Source: Gnetum montanum
Lineage: Eukaryota > Streptophyta > Gnetopsida > Gnetales > Gnetaceae
Direction: 5' to 3'
DNA: 37,228 nucleotides
NCBI GenBank assembly: GCA_015680685.1
Contig: MNCI01011857.1
Location: 124,718-161,945, forward strand
Below the pieces are notes generated by a model. It ran no database searches. It was not told the DNA's origin and worked only from the letters and a program-made list of their open reading frames with translations. Shown in pieces: positions 10,614 through 20,943 of the stretch (positions are counted from its first letter, which is position 1; each line of letters begins with the position of its first letter). The position numbers and the translations under genes are program-made.

Positions 10614-11488
10614 TGGAGTAGGGTCACTCCATTTTTCTTTAATCCTTCAAACACCCAAAATTTAGAATCTATGAAATTCAAATCAATTAGTATAAAATAA
10701 GAAAATTAGTTATCTTCAATTAATTTAAAAGAAGATTACAATTACAATAGAAGCACAACCCACAAGCATCAAAAACTCATATACTCAATGATATTATAGA
10801 GCACGAGGCTCTACAACCACATAGGTGATTAACCTTAATGTAAGGTACAATTGAACTATATCTCTTTCTTACACATAGGACTGAGAATCCACATACATAC
10901 AAGAGTTATAATGGTTAAAACACATCCAATTGGTCACAGAGATGCATACCAGTCTCATGCAATCTCTCTCTTAACATGTCATAGAACATGAAAACACATC
11001 ATAATATTCATCAATTACAAGATAAGAACCCCAAGGAAATATTTTCCATAACCAACTTGGAGATTCCCCACTATTTCTATTCTTATTCTCATATTTTCCA
11101 ACTATTTTCCAACTTAGAACTACTATTGCAAAACCTTCCACGGTTGTATGAGACATATTTAGGCTTGACAAGATGTCTCCTTGTTAGCCCTAGCTCTTTG
11201 ATAATATGTCTCTTGTAATGTCAAATGTCTAATTCTATAGATAGATGTCTCCCTAGAGATGTCTCTAGACTACCCAGGATGTCTCCCCAGAGATGTCTTA
11301 TGCCTGCACAAGAGGTATCTTCTTCTAGCCGAGACTTCTTCTAGGCAAATGGAACATCTTCTATGACATTCCAACTCTTAGTCTAGATGCCTCTTAGATC
11401 ACCAAGACATCTTTCTAGCTTTCTGAACCTACAATTAACTACTTGTAGAGATGAAAAATGGGCTTGAAAGAGGTCCCCATACACTACA
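10614..11488 (-). repeat. Element B 5' LTR (proposed)
   Basis: On the minus strand the segment starts TGTAGTGTATGGGGACC at 11488 and ends CCCTACTCCA at 10614, giving TG/CA ends of an 875-bp LTR directly before the primer site. Its U3-like half contains several direct copies of AGATGTCTC-type words (plus strand 11170-11305). The end near the primer site is well supported. The outer end is inferred from the TG dinucleotide only. Confidence 0.55.
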
Positions 11489-12164
11489 ACATAAATTCAA
11501 CAAATATGAGAATTACTAAACTGAAGATAGTTATATTAAATTGAAAATACCAAGATAAAATAATTTTTTATTTTTTAAAAATTAAAATTTTAAAATCATA
11601 CAACTTTAAAGAAATAGAGTTGTTGAAATTCAAACATAATTATAAATGAGGAAAATCCAAAATTACAATCATAAACTCACTTTGGAATGTAAAATAACAT
11701 GACTCAAAAAATGAAAGACTTAGGTCCTTATTGAAACATGAATTTTTTTGCCTACTTGGTGGCTTGTTGAAGTAAATTTTTAGCTTCAACCTTAATGGGA
11801 CACATTTTCTTTAGAAGATCTTCACATTGAGTTTTCTTTACTTCTAGAAGTTTTGTAAAGAATGCCCATGTACAACTCTATGTTTATCTCTTCTTCTTGA
11901 ATTTGCAATGATTTGAACTAATGTAAAAATGAATAAGGAGAAACAGGAATAAGAAAGGAGGATAATAAAAATTTGGGGGAGTTTTCAAGTAATTTTGGAC
12001 TCCCAAAATTGATTTCCTTTCAATCATGTACATCAAAGTAGAAAAATAATGATTCCTCCAAATGAATTGGGACCTAGAAGTCTTTAGACTTGCTTCCTTA
12101 TTTTATGATGCCCCTTTTTTTGGACCACCCTTTTTTCTTTTGGAACCTCTCTCTCCTCTTGGTC
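11489..12164. other. Spacer between element B LTR and the sulfotransferase remnant
   Basis: AT-rich. A short minus-strand stretch near 11760-11850 reads LLEVKKTQCEDLLKKMC, coiled-coil-like, but is too short to assign. Otherwise nothing recognised. Confidence 0.4.
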
Positions 12165-12166
12165 AT

Positions 12167-12811
12167 TCACATTTCTAGCTCTTTTAGCTCCCTCCATCTT
12201 TTTCTTAGTGCATATAACTCATTTGGATTATGTGAATACTCATTATAATTATCATAGTTGAAATGAATGTCATGCTTTGCCAAGGGAGCCTTAATGTGAT
12301 GGTGAAAGAGTTTTTTCATATCATCATTGAAATGGTTGTACAAAGAATTAGATTTTCCTTCTTTAAATAAAGCTCGTGAAGGAAAAAGATTAACACTTCC
12401 ACTTATGGGCACCTCAACATTAGCCATGTTCTTAAAGCTACACTTTTCCATAATTACAATGGCATTTGCATGCAGCAGATCTTTTGGATAGTCCAAAAAT
12501 TGATCCATATTGAGCACATAGTTAAGGTAATCTTTCTACAATTGTTCATAAGTCAGCCACAAGACTCGCTTAGGGTTGTGCTGTCTTTTTTTCCAATAGT
12601 AAGAACAAAAATAGGGAAGTGGCCACTTTGAAGATTAGTATCATTACAATAGGCTTTATAGTTGCTATTTATTGATGTGTCAATATAAGCACCATAAAAA
12701 ATACATGCACTTTCAATAAATTTTCATTGAAATACATACCTATCATAGGGATTGCATAAAACATAGATGAATTCACACAACAGTGAACTACACAATGCTT
12801 TTGGCATTTAT
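12167..12811 (-). pseudogene. Cytosolic sulfotransferase (SULT/SOT family) pseudogene, C-terminal two thirds
   Basis: Minus-strand translation shows the ordered signature of PAPS-dependent sulfotransferases. At 12736-12756, FIYVLCNPYDRYVFQ corresponds to the family's YVCRNPxD 3'-phosphate-binding region with the Arg replaced. Then come KAYCN and, after a frame change near 12600-12625, HNPKRVLWLTYEQL (about 12540-12580). Next are CSFKNMANVEV and finally ALFKEGKSNSLYNHFNDDMK, matching the conserved RKGxxGDWxNHFT loop near the C-terminus. The last 116 codons (12167-12517) remain open. The 5'-phosphosulfate-binding N-terminus (TYPKSGTTW type) is missing. The reading stops at the left LTR of C1, which probably inserted into the gene. 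No intron is seen; plant family members are commonly intronless. Stop codons and the altered Arg argue against function. Confidence 0.75.
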
Positions 12812-12824
12812 TGAAAAAGAGAGA

Positions 12825-13769
12825 TGATGAACATCAAATTGTTGCATTGACAAGCCCCCGTTGACATGACCTTGTCGATGAGCCCCATTTAAGTGGTGTT
12901 GCCTTGTCGATGGGGCCATGTCGACATAGTGTTTGTTATGTCTACAGGGCCCCATCGACATAGCCCTATTGCAAAAACTATAAATACAAGCTCACAACCA
13001 TGTTTATGGAGAGCTAAGTAAAGGTTGTAGCAAAGCTCTTGTAGTTTTTCCATTTGAGAGTTAGAATATTTCTCTGAGTACCTGCAGCAAGAGTTAGAAA
13101 GTATATGGATCTTTATTTGAGCACTATTGCACCTAAACCACACTAGTGTGTACAGTAATATAGATGAGCCTTTTGATCAAACCTTCCAGCACATAGAATA
13201 GATTAATGATTTATTTATGCATTTATTTTTTTCATTAAATATGAAATTAATTAAGCTCAATTAGACTTTAAGAAATTAGTAAATTAATTAAGCTAAATAG
13301 ATTAAGCACATAAGTACAACCACTTTGAGCATGAACACCTGTTCACTTGGTAACCTAGTAGTGGTATTGCTTGGTTTGCCTAGTAGCATAGCACTTGGTA
13401 ACCCAACAATGGATATGTGGGTTCAAGATGTGTATGGAAAGTGGGACCAAATGCTTATGTTAGGACTAGTTAGAAACTAGTTAAGTAGTTAAATTAAACT
13501 AGTTGTTAAATTACTTCATCTATCTTCTTTAACTACCAAGGAACATAAAACATAAAATAATAAAAATCATATGCCTCGATTACACTTAATCATACCTTTG
13601 TACATCACAAGTGTAATTGGAAAGATAACAAGTGACCATTAGGGCAAGGTTTACTTGCTAGACAACTAGTGGACTAGAAGACATAGAGACCACAGAATTC
13701 AATTGGATCATACATGAATGCTTCGTGATTCGTATGGTTGAGGATAACGATACCTTTCATCACTCATCA
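12825..13769 (+). repeat. C1 5' LTR
   Basis: Starts TGATGAACATC and ends CACTCATCA. U3 carries a 13-bp perfect inverted repeat (TGTCGATGGGGCC at 12905-12917 and its complement at 12948-12960) around the palindrome ATGTCGACAT (12918-12927). A TATAAATA box lies at 12979-12986. The R region has a decayed polyadenylation signal near 13155 (AATATA instead of AATAAA). U5 shares blocks such as CACTTGGTAACC with family A, so the two are diverged subfamilies. Confidence 0.88.
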
Positions 13770-13790
13770 TTGGCATCAATACTAGGGACT
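13770..13790 (+). other. Primer-binding site, decayed, C1
   Basis: TTGGCATCAATACTAGGGAC directly follows the LTR end. It aligns with the element A site TTGGTGCCGTTTTTGGGGAC and C2 TTGGCATCATTTCTAAGGAC. Confidence 0.6.
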
Positions 13791-13920
13791 CTTTCTATTG
13801 AAACATGCATTATTTAGGATTAGTGTACATCATTAACATTGTTGGATGAACCCAAGGTCAACATCACTCTCACATGAAATATAATTATATAAGCACACTA
13901 ATATTCTATTTGTTTACAAA

Positions 13921-15470
13921 ATGTCTTCTTCTCTTAGGCATGACGATGTTAAACTGTTGGTCCCTCAATAGTGCAAGGTGGTATATACTCATCCAGATGA
14001 GTATGTTCTTGATTTCACCTTCATCCTACATCAAGATGAATAACTGTTATGGTGTCACATGGAAGGCAAGATTATAAAGGCTCTTGATTGATCTATGCCC
14101 ATGATGCTACTTCAAACTCTTACAATGTTAAGCATCTATGATCTTCAAGAGGGGTATGTTGTGCATGATTGAAACACAATGCTAGAGAGATTGACACTAA
14201 GAGAAGAAACATGAGTTTGTGAAGGGAAAACGATTCACCAATTCCTTGTTCCTACTAAACTAATATGACAATGAGGATCCTTTCTCTGGGGGCTCTCAAC
14301 ATGAAAATTCTTCACCCCTCATTACTGGTGATTGAGCTGTGAACCTAAATTTGGATTCCACTATCAACAAACCATGTTCAGGTAAAGATGGTAGTCAAGG
14401 TAGGGGATCAGACAAGCATCAAGATGATAAGAAACTTGACAAATGTGATCATGAAAACTAAAGGGGAGTTGGCAAATCCCATGGTGGTGGAAATCCTCCT
14501 TCCTCTTCATCCTCTTCATCTACATATTCTTTTTCCTCTTCTTATAGTTCTAAAAAATGACAAAGAAGAAACAATGGTGATGGAGGTGAGTAGCAGAACA
14601 ATAATATTGACCACCATGCCCACAATAATTGAAGGGGTAACAAAGGATGTCATTGGTGACAATGAAATAATGATGATGATGAGCCTTTGCTAGTAACTTG
14701 AAGCATGTTTAACCTTGTAGATGTAGTTAAGATCCCAACTAGGCACATGAAAGATGGTTGGATCAAGCACTTAAACATAATAATATCCCAAGATTTGAGG
14801 GGGAATATAACTCTAAACTACAAAACCATCTACAAGCCTTTCATGATGCTTACACCTTACAAAACATAGAGAATGACTGGTATAAATTGAAGCTATTCCC
14901 CAGAATACCCATCAAAGAGGTAGAAGGCTAGTACCAATCCTTGGAGCCAAAATCTATCCGTAGATGAAGTACCATGATAGAACTATTTAATAATAAATAC
15001 TAGACATACTCCAGAGTGTCTAATATGAGAAGGCAAATCCAAGGCTGGAAACAAGAAACACATGAACCCTTGGATTATTCTCTCTTACATTGATGCCTTG
15101 GCCATGATTATTCTCAAAGGGAACAACTCTGTCACATCATAGATGGGCTTAGAGTAGAAACCAGAAGAAATCTTGGGGTTTATGCCCAAGGGAGACTATT
15201 TAAACTAAGAGCTCATCAGATACAAAGGCTAATAGAGCAGGTAGTAAAAGAAGGAGGTGAGTTGTGAAAAAGGGACAGTGTAGAAGAATATAATAGGGAT
15301 CCTTCCATTAAAAAAAGGAAGGTCTAATTTTGTGACAATGAGGAGTTACCACTTGATGAAGTGATGAATAGGAAAATCTTGTCCATTTAAAAATCTATTT
15401 TTAATATTTCAGTAAAGGTTGATAAATTATGGGACTTTTTGGATGAAAAATTCCAAATTGCTATGAAGAT
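13921..15470 (+). pseudogene. C1 gag remnant, interrupted by LTR D
   Basis: Begins at the conserved ATGTCTTCTTCT and reads KVVYTHPDEYVLDFTFILHQ, parallel to element A's VVYVHHDEYIHNFTFFFHQ. An acidic/His-rich low-complexity part follows (about 14380-14690), then the capsid domain at 14790-15300: NIPRFEGEYNSKLQNHLQAF, LKLFPRIPIKEV, REQLCHIIDGLRVETRRNLG and RLIEQVVKEGGEL. There are many TAG/TAA stops and several frameshifts. The frame runs to AMK at 15470, where the inverted LTR D interrupts it, and resumes at 16658 (IIKESKE). Confidence 0.8.
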
Positions 15471-16652
15471 TGATGAGTGGCGAGGTACCCCTACACTCAA
15501 CCATACGAAACGAGCATCGCACGCACGATCCAGTCGAACTCCGCAGATGGACTAGTTGTGGCACCTAGATAGTTAGCCTTAGGTCGCAGTTCGCTGTCTT
15601 CCCATCTAGACTAGTTTTGCATATGTCACGTATGGTTTAGTCTAGATGAGGTGTATGATGTGTNNNNNNNNNNNNNNNNNNNNNNNNNNNNNNNNNNNNN
15701 NNNNNNNNNNNNNNNNNNNNNNNNNNNNNNNNNNNNNNNNNNNNNNNNNNNNNNNNNNNNNNNNNNNNNNNNNNNNNNNNNNNNNNNNNNNNNNNNNNNN
15801 NNNNNNNNNNNNNNNNNNNNNNNNNNNNNNNNNNNNNNNNNNNNNNNNNNNNNNNNNNNNNNNNNNNNNNNNNNNNNNNNNNNNNNNNNNNNNNNNNNNN
15901 NNNNNNNNNNNNNNNNNNNNNNNNNNNNNNNNNNNNNNNNNNNNNNNNNNNNNNNNNNNNNNNNNNNNNNNNNNNNNNNNNNNNNNNNNNNNNNNNNNNN
16001 NNNNNNNNNNNNNNNNNNNNNNNNNNNNNNNNNNNNNNNNNNNNNNNNNNNNNNNNNNNNNNNNNNNNNNNNNNNNNNNNNNNNNNNNNNNNNNNNNNNN
16101 NNNNNNNNNNNNNNNNNNNNNNNNNNNNNNNNNNNNNNNNNNNNNNNNNNNNNNNNNNNNNNNNNNNNNNNNNNNNNNNNNNNNNNNNNNNNNNNNNNNN
16201 NNNNNNNNNNNNNNNNNNNNNNNNNNNNNNNNNNNNNNNNNNNNNNNNNNNNNNNNNNNNNNNNNNNNNNNNNNNNNNNNNNNNNNNNNNNNNNNNNNNN
16301 NNNNNNNNNNNNNNNNNNNNNNNNNNNNNNNNNNNNNNNNNNNNNNNNNNNNNNNNNNNNNNNNNNNNNNNNNNNNNNNNNNNNNNNNNNNNNNNNNNNN
16401 NNNNNNNNNNNNNNNNNNNNNNNNNNNNNNNNNNNNNNNNNNNNNNNNNNNNNNNNNNNNNNNNNNNNNNNNNNNNNNNNNNNNNNNNNNNNNNNNNNNN
16501 NNNNNNNNNNNNNNNNNNNNNNNNNNNNNNNNNNNNNNNNNNNNNNNNNNNNNNNNNNNNNNNNNNNNNNNNNNNNNNNNNNNNNNNNNNNNNNNNNNNN
16601 NNNNNNNNNNNNNNNNNNNNNNNNNNNNNNNNNNNNNNNNNNNGTCTCATCA
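15471..16652 (-). mobile_element. LTR D: inverted family-A LTR (solo LTR or element) inserted in C1 gag
   Basis: The left end TGATGAGTGGCGAGGTACCC is the reverse complement of the family-A LTR 3' end. The right end GTCTCATCA is the reverse complement of its 5' end. Flanks carry identical AAGAT (15466-15470 and 16653-16657), a 5-bp target duplication. C2 has the unoccupied sequence ACTATGAATATTGTTAAAG (28591-28609), matching C1 with the insert and one AAGAT removed. Positions 15664-16643 are N, so a solo LTR cannot be told from a longer element. A full family-A LTR is about 0.85 kb by comparison with the other copies. Confidence 0.88.
15664..16643. other. Assembly gap (980 N)
   Basis: Unknown sequence lying wholly inside LTR D. 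Open frames spanning it are artefacts. Confidence 0.99.
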
Positions 16653-17600
16653 AAGATTATTAAAGAATCCAAAGAGTAGAATGGTGATCACAACCATAGG
16701 CAATAGAAAGAAGTTGAATGTGCCTATGAAAGAGGTAAGGGTAAAGCTACTGTAGTAGAAGAAGTTATGGAGGTAGACTTTGATGATGACTTTGGGTTTG
16801 ACATTTGTTAATAGGAACATCCTAACGGATGTTGCCCTATGGTATCACACTTACAAGAGTCTGGTGTATGCATTGAACCCTTGACTACCACGAAGGCAAG
16901 CACCTAGATGGTTACCTTATCCTCAAGGTAATCCAAGGCATTTCCACTAGCAACAATAAGCTTACTATCCAAGTGGAGCTCTACCACAACTACATGAGTA
17001 TACCAGCAATGGCACCAACAAAAATCATGGGAAATGCCATCACTAAGATAGCAGTACTAGTATAGGTAACTAGATCCATACAGGTACTATGTTTAGCAAC
17101 CTATTTCTCCATGAAGCTCTGCAAGCCATACTTCATTCCAACATCACTATTATCCTCTAGAGTACCATCAAACTCATTCACCATCTACTCAAGGAAAGCA
17201 CCCATATCCATATCATCCTCCACACTTGTCTGCACACATCCCTCCACCCTCAACCTAGTTACTTCCTACTCCATTGATGTAGGGTGAAATTCCCCCATAG
17301 CCATAGCAATGGAATGCTACAAGGGTTGTAAATTTACAACTGGCCTTCCAGCCAAGTGGTTTAGACAATCGATCTAGGAAACTACCTTTTTTGACCCAAC
17401 AATCCTTCCAAACCCTCACAACTTAATGCAGCATCTTTAGTGCCCTCATCCTTTGCATAAAACACATTCGAGAGTCCTTCAAACTAAATGCTACCTTAGA
17501 TTTGCACCATGATGTTAACTCATGTTGTCTTTGATTGGATTAAGGCTTGCAACCTTTCCATGAAAAGATCAAACTCAAGAAGTCCTCTTATTTACTTACA
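16653..17600 (+). pseudogene. C1 gag C-terminus and linker
   Basis: Resumes after LTR D with IIKESKE and reaches a degenerate zinc-knuckle-like motif near 16800-16846. Here C1 has FDIC, two stops, then EHPNGCC, where C2 keeps CEICQYEHPRRCC. A long Ser/Pro/His-rich segment (17090-17300) and a segment matching the pre-protease region follow (VFDWIKACNLSMKR near 17524; element A has ITDWIKVGHLPRSS). Confidence 0.6.
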
Positions 17601-17607
17601 GATTGCT

Positions 17608-17945
17608 AGGAATGAGCCCTGCAACACTCTTTTTGATTTTGTTTCTGGTTTCAATCTCATCTCCTATAATATGTACAAGCTTGAAACATACCACCTCTTA
17701 AGAAGAGCAATATTTGTTTGGAATTGACAAACTAGTCAATCACTATCCCTTTAGGGTTAGTGAAGGACACTATCACCACAGTTTGTAGGTGGTCCTATCT
17801 TATTGATTTTTTAGTGACCAAGGTTGAAAACTACAAAGGAGACTTCCCTATCATTATGGAACATGCATGGTTAAGCACTATTAAATGAACATTAGGAACC
17901 ATTCCTTGGATATCTTTAAGAAAAATGAATTTGAATGACTTGAGA
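17608..17945 (+). pseudogene. C1 aspartic protease remnant, active site lost
   Basis: Reads NEPCNTLFDFVSGFNLISYN, where the active-site DSGSG of element A has become DFVSG. The second conserved part follows near 17840 (FPIIMEHAWLSTI, equivalent to IIMGRAWLST). It lies between the gag linker and RT, as in the other copies. Stops and a lost active-site Ser-Gly make it inactive. Confidence 0.7.
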
Positions 17946-18145
17946 AGAAGCAAGTTCCCTGCATCGTGTACAGCAATAAAAAATGCAATAACATGCAAAA
18001 AATTTGGTCCATTACAAATACATTCATCTAAGCATGAAATTAGTGTGCACATGAAGCAGATATCCAAAGGTGCCTATACATAGTAGCCAAAAAATAGGAG
18101 GGCATATAGTGGCTGACCACTTACTTTGATAGTAGCACAATATGC

Positions 18146-19550
18146 ATGGAACCTATTGAGAGCCTAACATGTGCCTATGTTGAAAGCATGGATGAACTTA
18201 AGGAAGTTCATCACCAAATATTTGATGATGAAAATGATGATACCTACTTGGGAGAGTTGGAAATCCCTAATCATTTTAAGAAAGAGCTCCTACAGTTAAA
18301 AACTCTACCAACTAGCATGGAGTATGCATTTTTAAACAATGGCACTCTTGCTCCCAAACAAAAAGACAAGCTGTTAAAGGTGATTAACAAATGGCCAACA
18401 ACCTTTGCTTGGTCATATCGTGAGTTGACTGGAATTGATCCAAGGATATCCTAGCATCATATCTACATTGACCTAGCCATGAAGCCAAGAAGATAGTCGT
18501 AGAGGCGGCTAAATCCCAAGTTGAAGCAAATTATCAAAGAGGAAATAGAACAACTCCTCAAGGCAGGGTTCATCTATTCCATTGTGGATAGTGAATGGAT
18601 TAGTCCACTCATAATTATGCCAAAGAAAGGTGGTAAGTGACAAGTCTACATTGACTTTAGGCTATTGAATATGGTAATATTTAAAGATCATTTTCCATTG
18701 CCATTTGTGAACACTATATCCAAGCATTGCTATTATAGCTTCTTGGATGGTTATAGTAAGGTAGAGGTCTTTATGGATGACTTTTCTACCTATGGGGCTA
18801 CATTTGAGTAAGCCCTAAATTTCCTTAAGCAAGTACTAAAAAGATGTGTTGAAACAAACGTTAGGCTCAATTGGTAGAAAATCCATTTAATGGTCTAGGA
18901 AGGCATAGTATTGGGGCATAGAATTACTTAGACAGGGATTGAGGTAGACCCAGATAAGATAAGGGTCATTCAAGGAATCACATGCCAACTCAAGATAGTC
19001 AAAGATGTTTGATCATTCCTTGGACACACTGACTACTATTGGTAGTTTATAGAGAATTTCTCTGAGATCGTAAATTCATTGGTCGTGCTTACAAAGAAAG
19101 ATGCTCCATTTATCTTGACCAAGGAATGTGAACATTCATTCCAATAGCTAAAGGGAAAACTTGTAGAAACTCCAATTCTATAGGCATCAAACTAGTCCAA
19201 ACCATTTCATATAATGATGAATGCATCTAATTATGTCTTGGAAGCTATGCATATGTATTTGGACAATAAGAAATGTCCATATTACATCCACTACATAATC
19301 CAAAGCATTATGGGTGCATAGTTGAATTACACCACAATTGAGAAAGAACTAATGGCAGTGGTGTATGCTCTTAAAAAGTTTAGGCACCATGTGCTTGGCT
19401 ATAAAGTGTTTTCACACAGATCATAATGTCATCCACTTCCTAATGAACAAGCCAATGGTGAGTCCTCATATCATACGATGGCTTGTGATCTTACAGGAAG
19501 TTGATCTCACAATTCGTATGGGATAATAAAGAGGAGGAGAGCCCACTCTT
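18146..19550 (+). pseudogene. C1 reverse transcriptase-RNase H remnant
   Basis: Pre-RT region MEYAFLNN and WPTTFAWSYRELTGIDPRIS (18300-18454), then RT: RRLNPKLKQIIKEEIEQLLK, SEWISPLIIMPKKGGK, DFRLLNMVIFKDHFPLPF, catalytic VEVFMDDFSTYGA at about 18761-18799, EGIVLGHRIT and SFLGHTDYYW. RNase H follows from about 19195: MMNASNYVLEAM, LNYTTIEKELMAVVYAL. Wording is typical of the Athila/Tat branch (FMDDFSVYG, SFLGHAGFYRRFI). Compared with C2, about 160 bases between DGYS and VEVFMDD are deleted, removing much of the palm subdomain. Many TAG stops. Confidence 0.88.
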
Positions 19551-19669
19551 TGGTCAATTTCCAAACAAACTCCTGTTTATAAATGAACAAATGCCCATAG
19601 AAACAAAATGGTATGATGGCATCCTCACTGACCTTCTCACTTAGGAGATGCCACAAGATCTGGACTTTA

Positions 19670-20943
19670 GGAAGAAACAATAATTTCTTCATCGGGCTAA
19701 GTACTTTATGGAAATCAACAAACACCTTTACAAGGTGTGCACCGATGGCCTAGTTCATTGGTGTGTCCTTGATGTAGACCAATTGCAAGTTATCCAAGAT
19801 GCTCATGAAGGCTCTTGTAGAGGCCACTATGCTATGAGATGCACAACCATAAAAATCATGATGGCAAGATACTATGGCCTACAATCTTTAGGGATGCCCA
19901 CTAGTTTGTCTAATCCTGTGCATGTTATGAACAAGATGGTGGGATGACTGCTCAAATAGAGGATCCTCAATAGTGGATTCAACCACTAGAGCCCTTTGAA
20001 ATATGGGGCATTGACTTCATGGATCCCATCACACCCATGTCCAATGGAAAGGCATACATTATCATAGTAGTTGACTACTACGCCAAATGGGTAGAAGCAA
20101 TAAACGTCACCAACTGTACATCATCCACTACTACTCGATTTGTATAAAAAAATGTTGCAAATAGGTTTGGGATGTCACATGAATTGATTTTTAACAATGG
20201 AACCCATTTTACAAGTGCCACTTTTCAAAAAATCATGCAATGCTTGGGGGTTGAACATAAATTAACAGCACCCTATTATCTTCAAGCAAAGGTAACTAAC
20301 AAAGAGATTACAAATATCCTAACAAGGACTATAAAAAAATATAAGATAGACAGGAGTATAAAACTCAATGATGCCCTTTCGGCCTATCACCCAACATGGA
20401 AACACCCTATTGACTACTCTCCCTATGAGTTAGTGTATGGGAAACTTCTAACGCTCTCGATTCAATCTGAGCTCTATACACTCTCAATAGCCTATGATTT
20501 GGATCTTAACTTAAGTCTAGCACAAAAAGAAAGAATAATCAACCGCAACATGCTAGATGAAAATCAATTAGTGGCCCTATCTTTGAATAAAGTGCACAAA
20601 GCATTCAACAACGATGTCATGACCGTAGAATATGAAAAGTAAAATTTCAACTTGGAGATAAGGTTCTCTACTAGAATCCTACACATGTACCTCAAAAAAC
20701 TAAGTTCTAGACATTATGGGAGGGACTTATATAATTGGTGAAACCTTTCCCTCTGGGGCCATGTTAATTTATAAACCTAAGAGCCCAAATAGAATGCAAC
20801 TGGTCAACATCCAACAAGTGAATCCTTTCCATGAGCCAAAGCAAGCTAGTGCAATAAACACCTCAACGAATGGACAACCATGCTCAATTTTTTGGATCTC
20901 CTCCTTCCAACATAGTCATGGGGAAGATGGTCATCCATGCTAA
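19670..20943 (+). pseudogene. C1 integrase remnant with GPY-like region and conserved C-terminal tail
   Basis: N-terminal zinc-binding region around 19795-19870 (AHEGSCRGHYAMRCTTIKIM). Core from about 20010: WGIDFMDPITPMSNGKAYII, VVDYYAKWVEA, then HELIFNNGTHFTS, where the second catalytic Asp is Asn. The segment that should hold the catalytic Glu (GQVE before VSNRE-type text) is reduced to QAKVTNKEI. C-terminal part: SAYHPTWKHPIDYSPYELVY, FQLGDKV, then a WEGPYIIG-like GPF/Y motif near 20719. The end is IQQVNPFHEP ... ISSFQHSHGEDGHPC with a TAA stop at 20941. Catalytic triad lost. Confidence 0.85.

Larger units (their letters stand above)
395..11488 (-). mobile_element. Element B: old Ty3/gypsy element, interrupted by element A
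   Basis: On the minus strand the order is 5' LTR (11488-10614), primer site, gag with zinc knuckle, protease, RT, [element A insertion], RNase H, integrase. The RT and gag style (HQIDL, FFDD, FYRRF) and the iMet-type primer site differ from the Athila-like A/C family. They suggest a chromovirus-like or other non-Tat Ty3/gypsy lineage. No chromodomain or 3' LTR remains in view, so the lineage is not settled. Coordinates include the foreign insertion 1546-7819. Confidence 0.75.

Noticed and set aside
15626-16755. Four long open frames of about 340-370 codons on both strands
   Set aside because: They consist almost entirely of N positions in the 980-base assembly gap.
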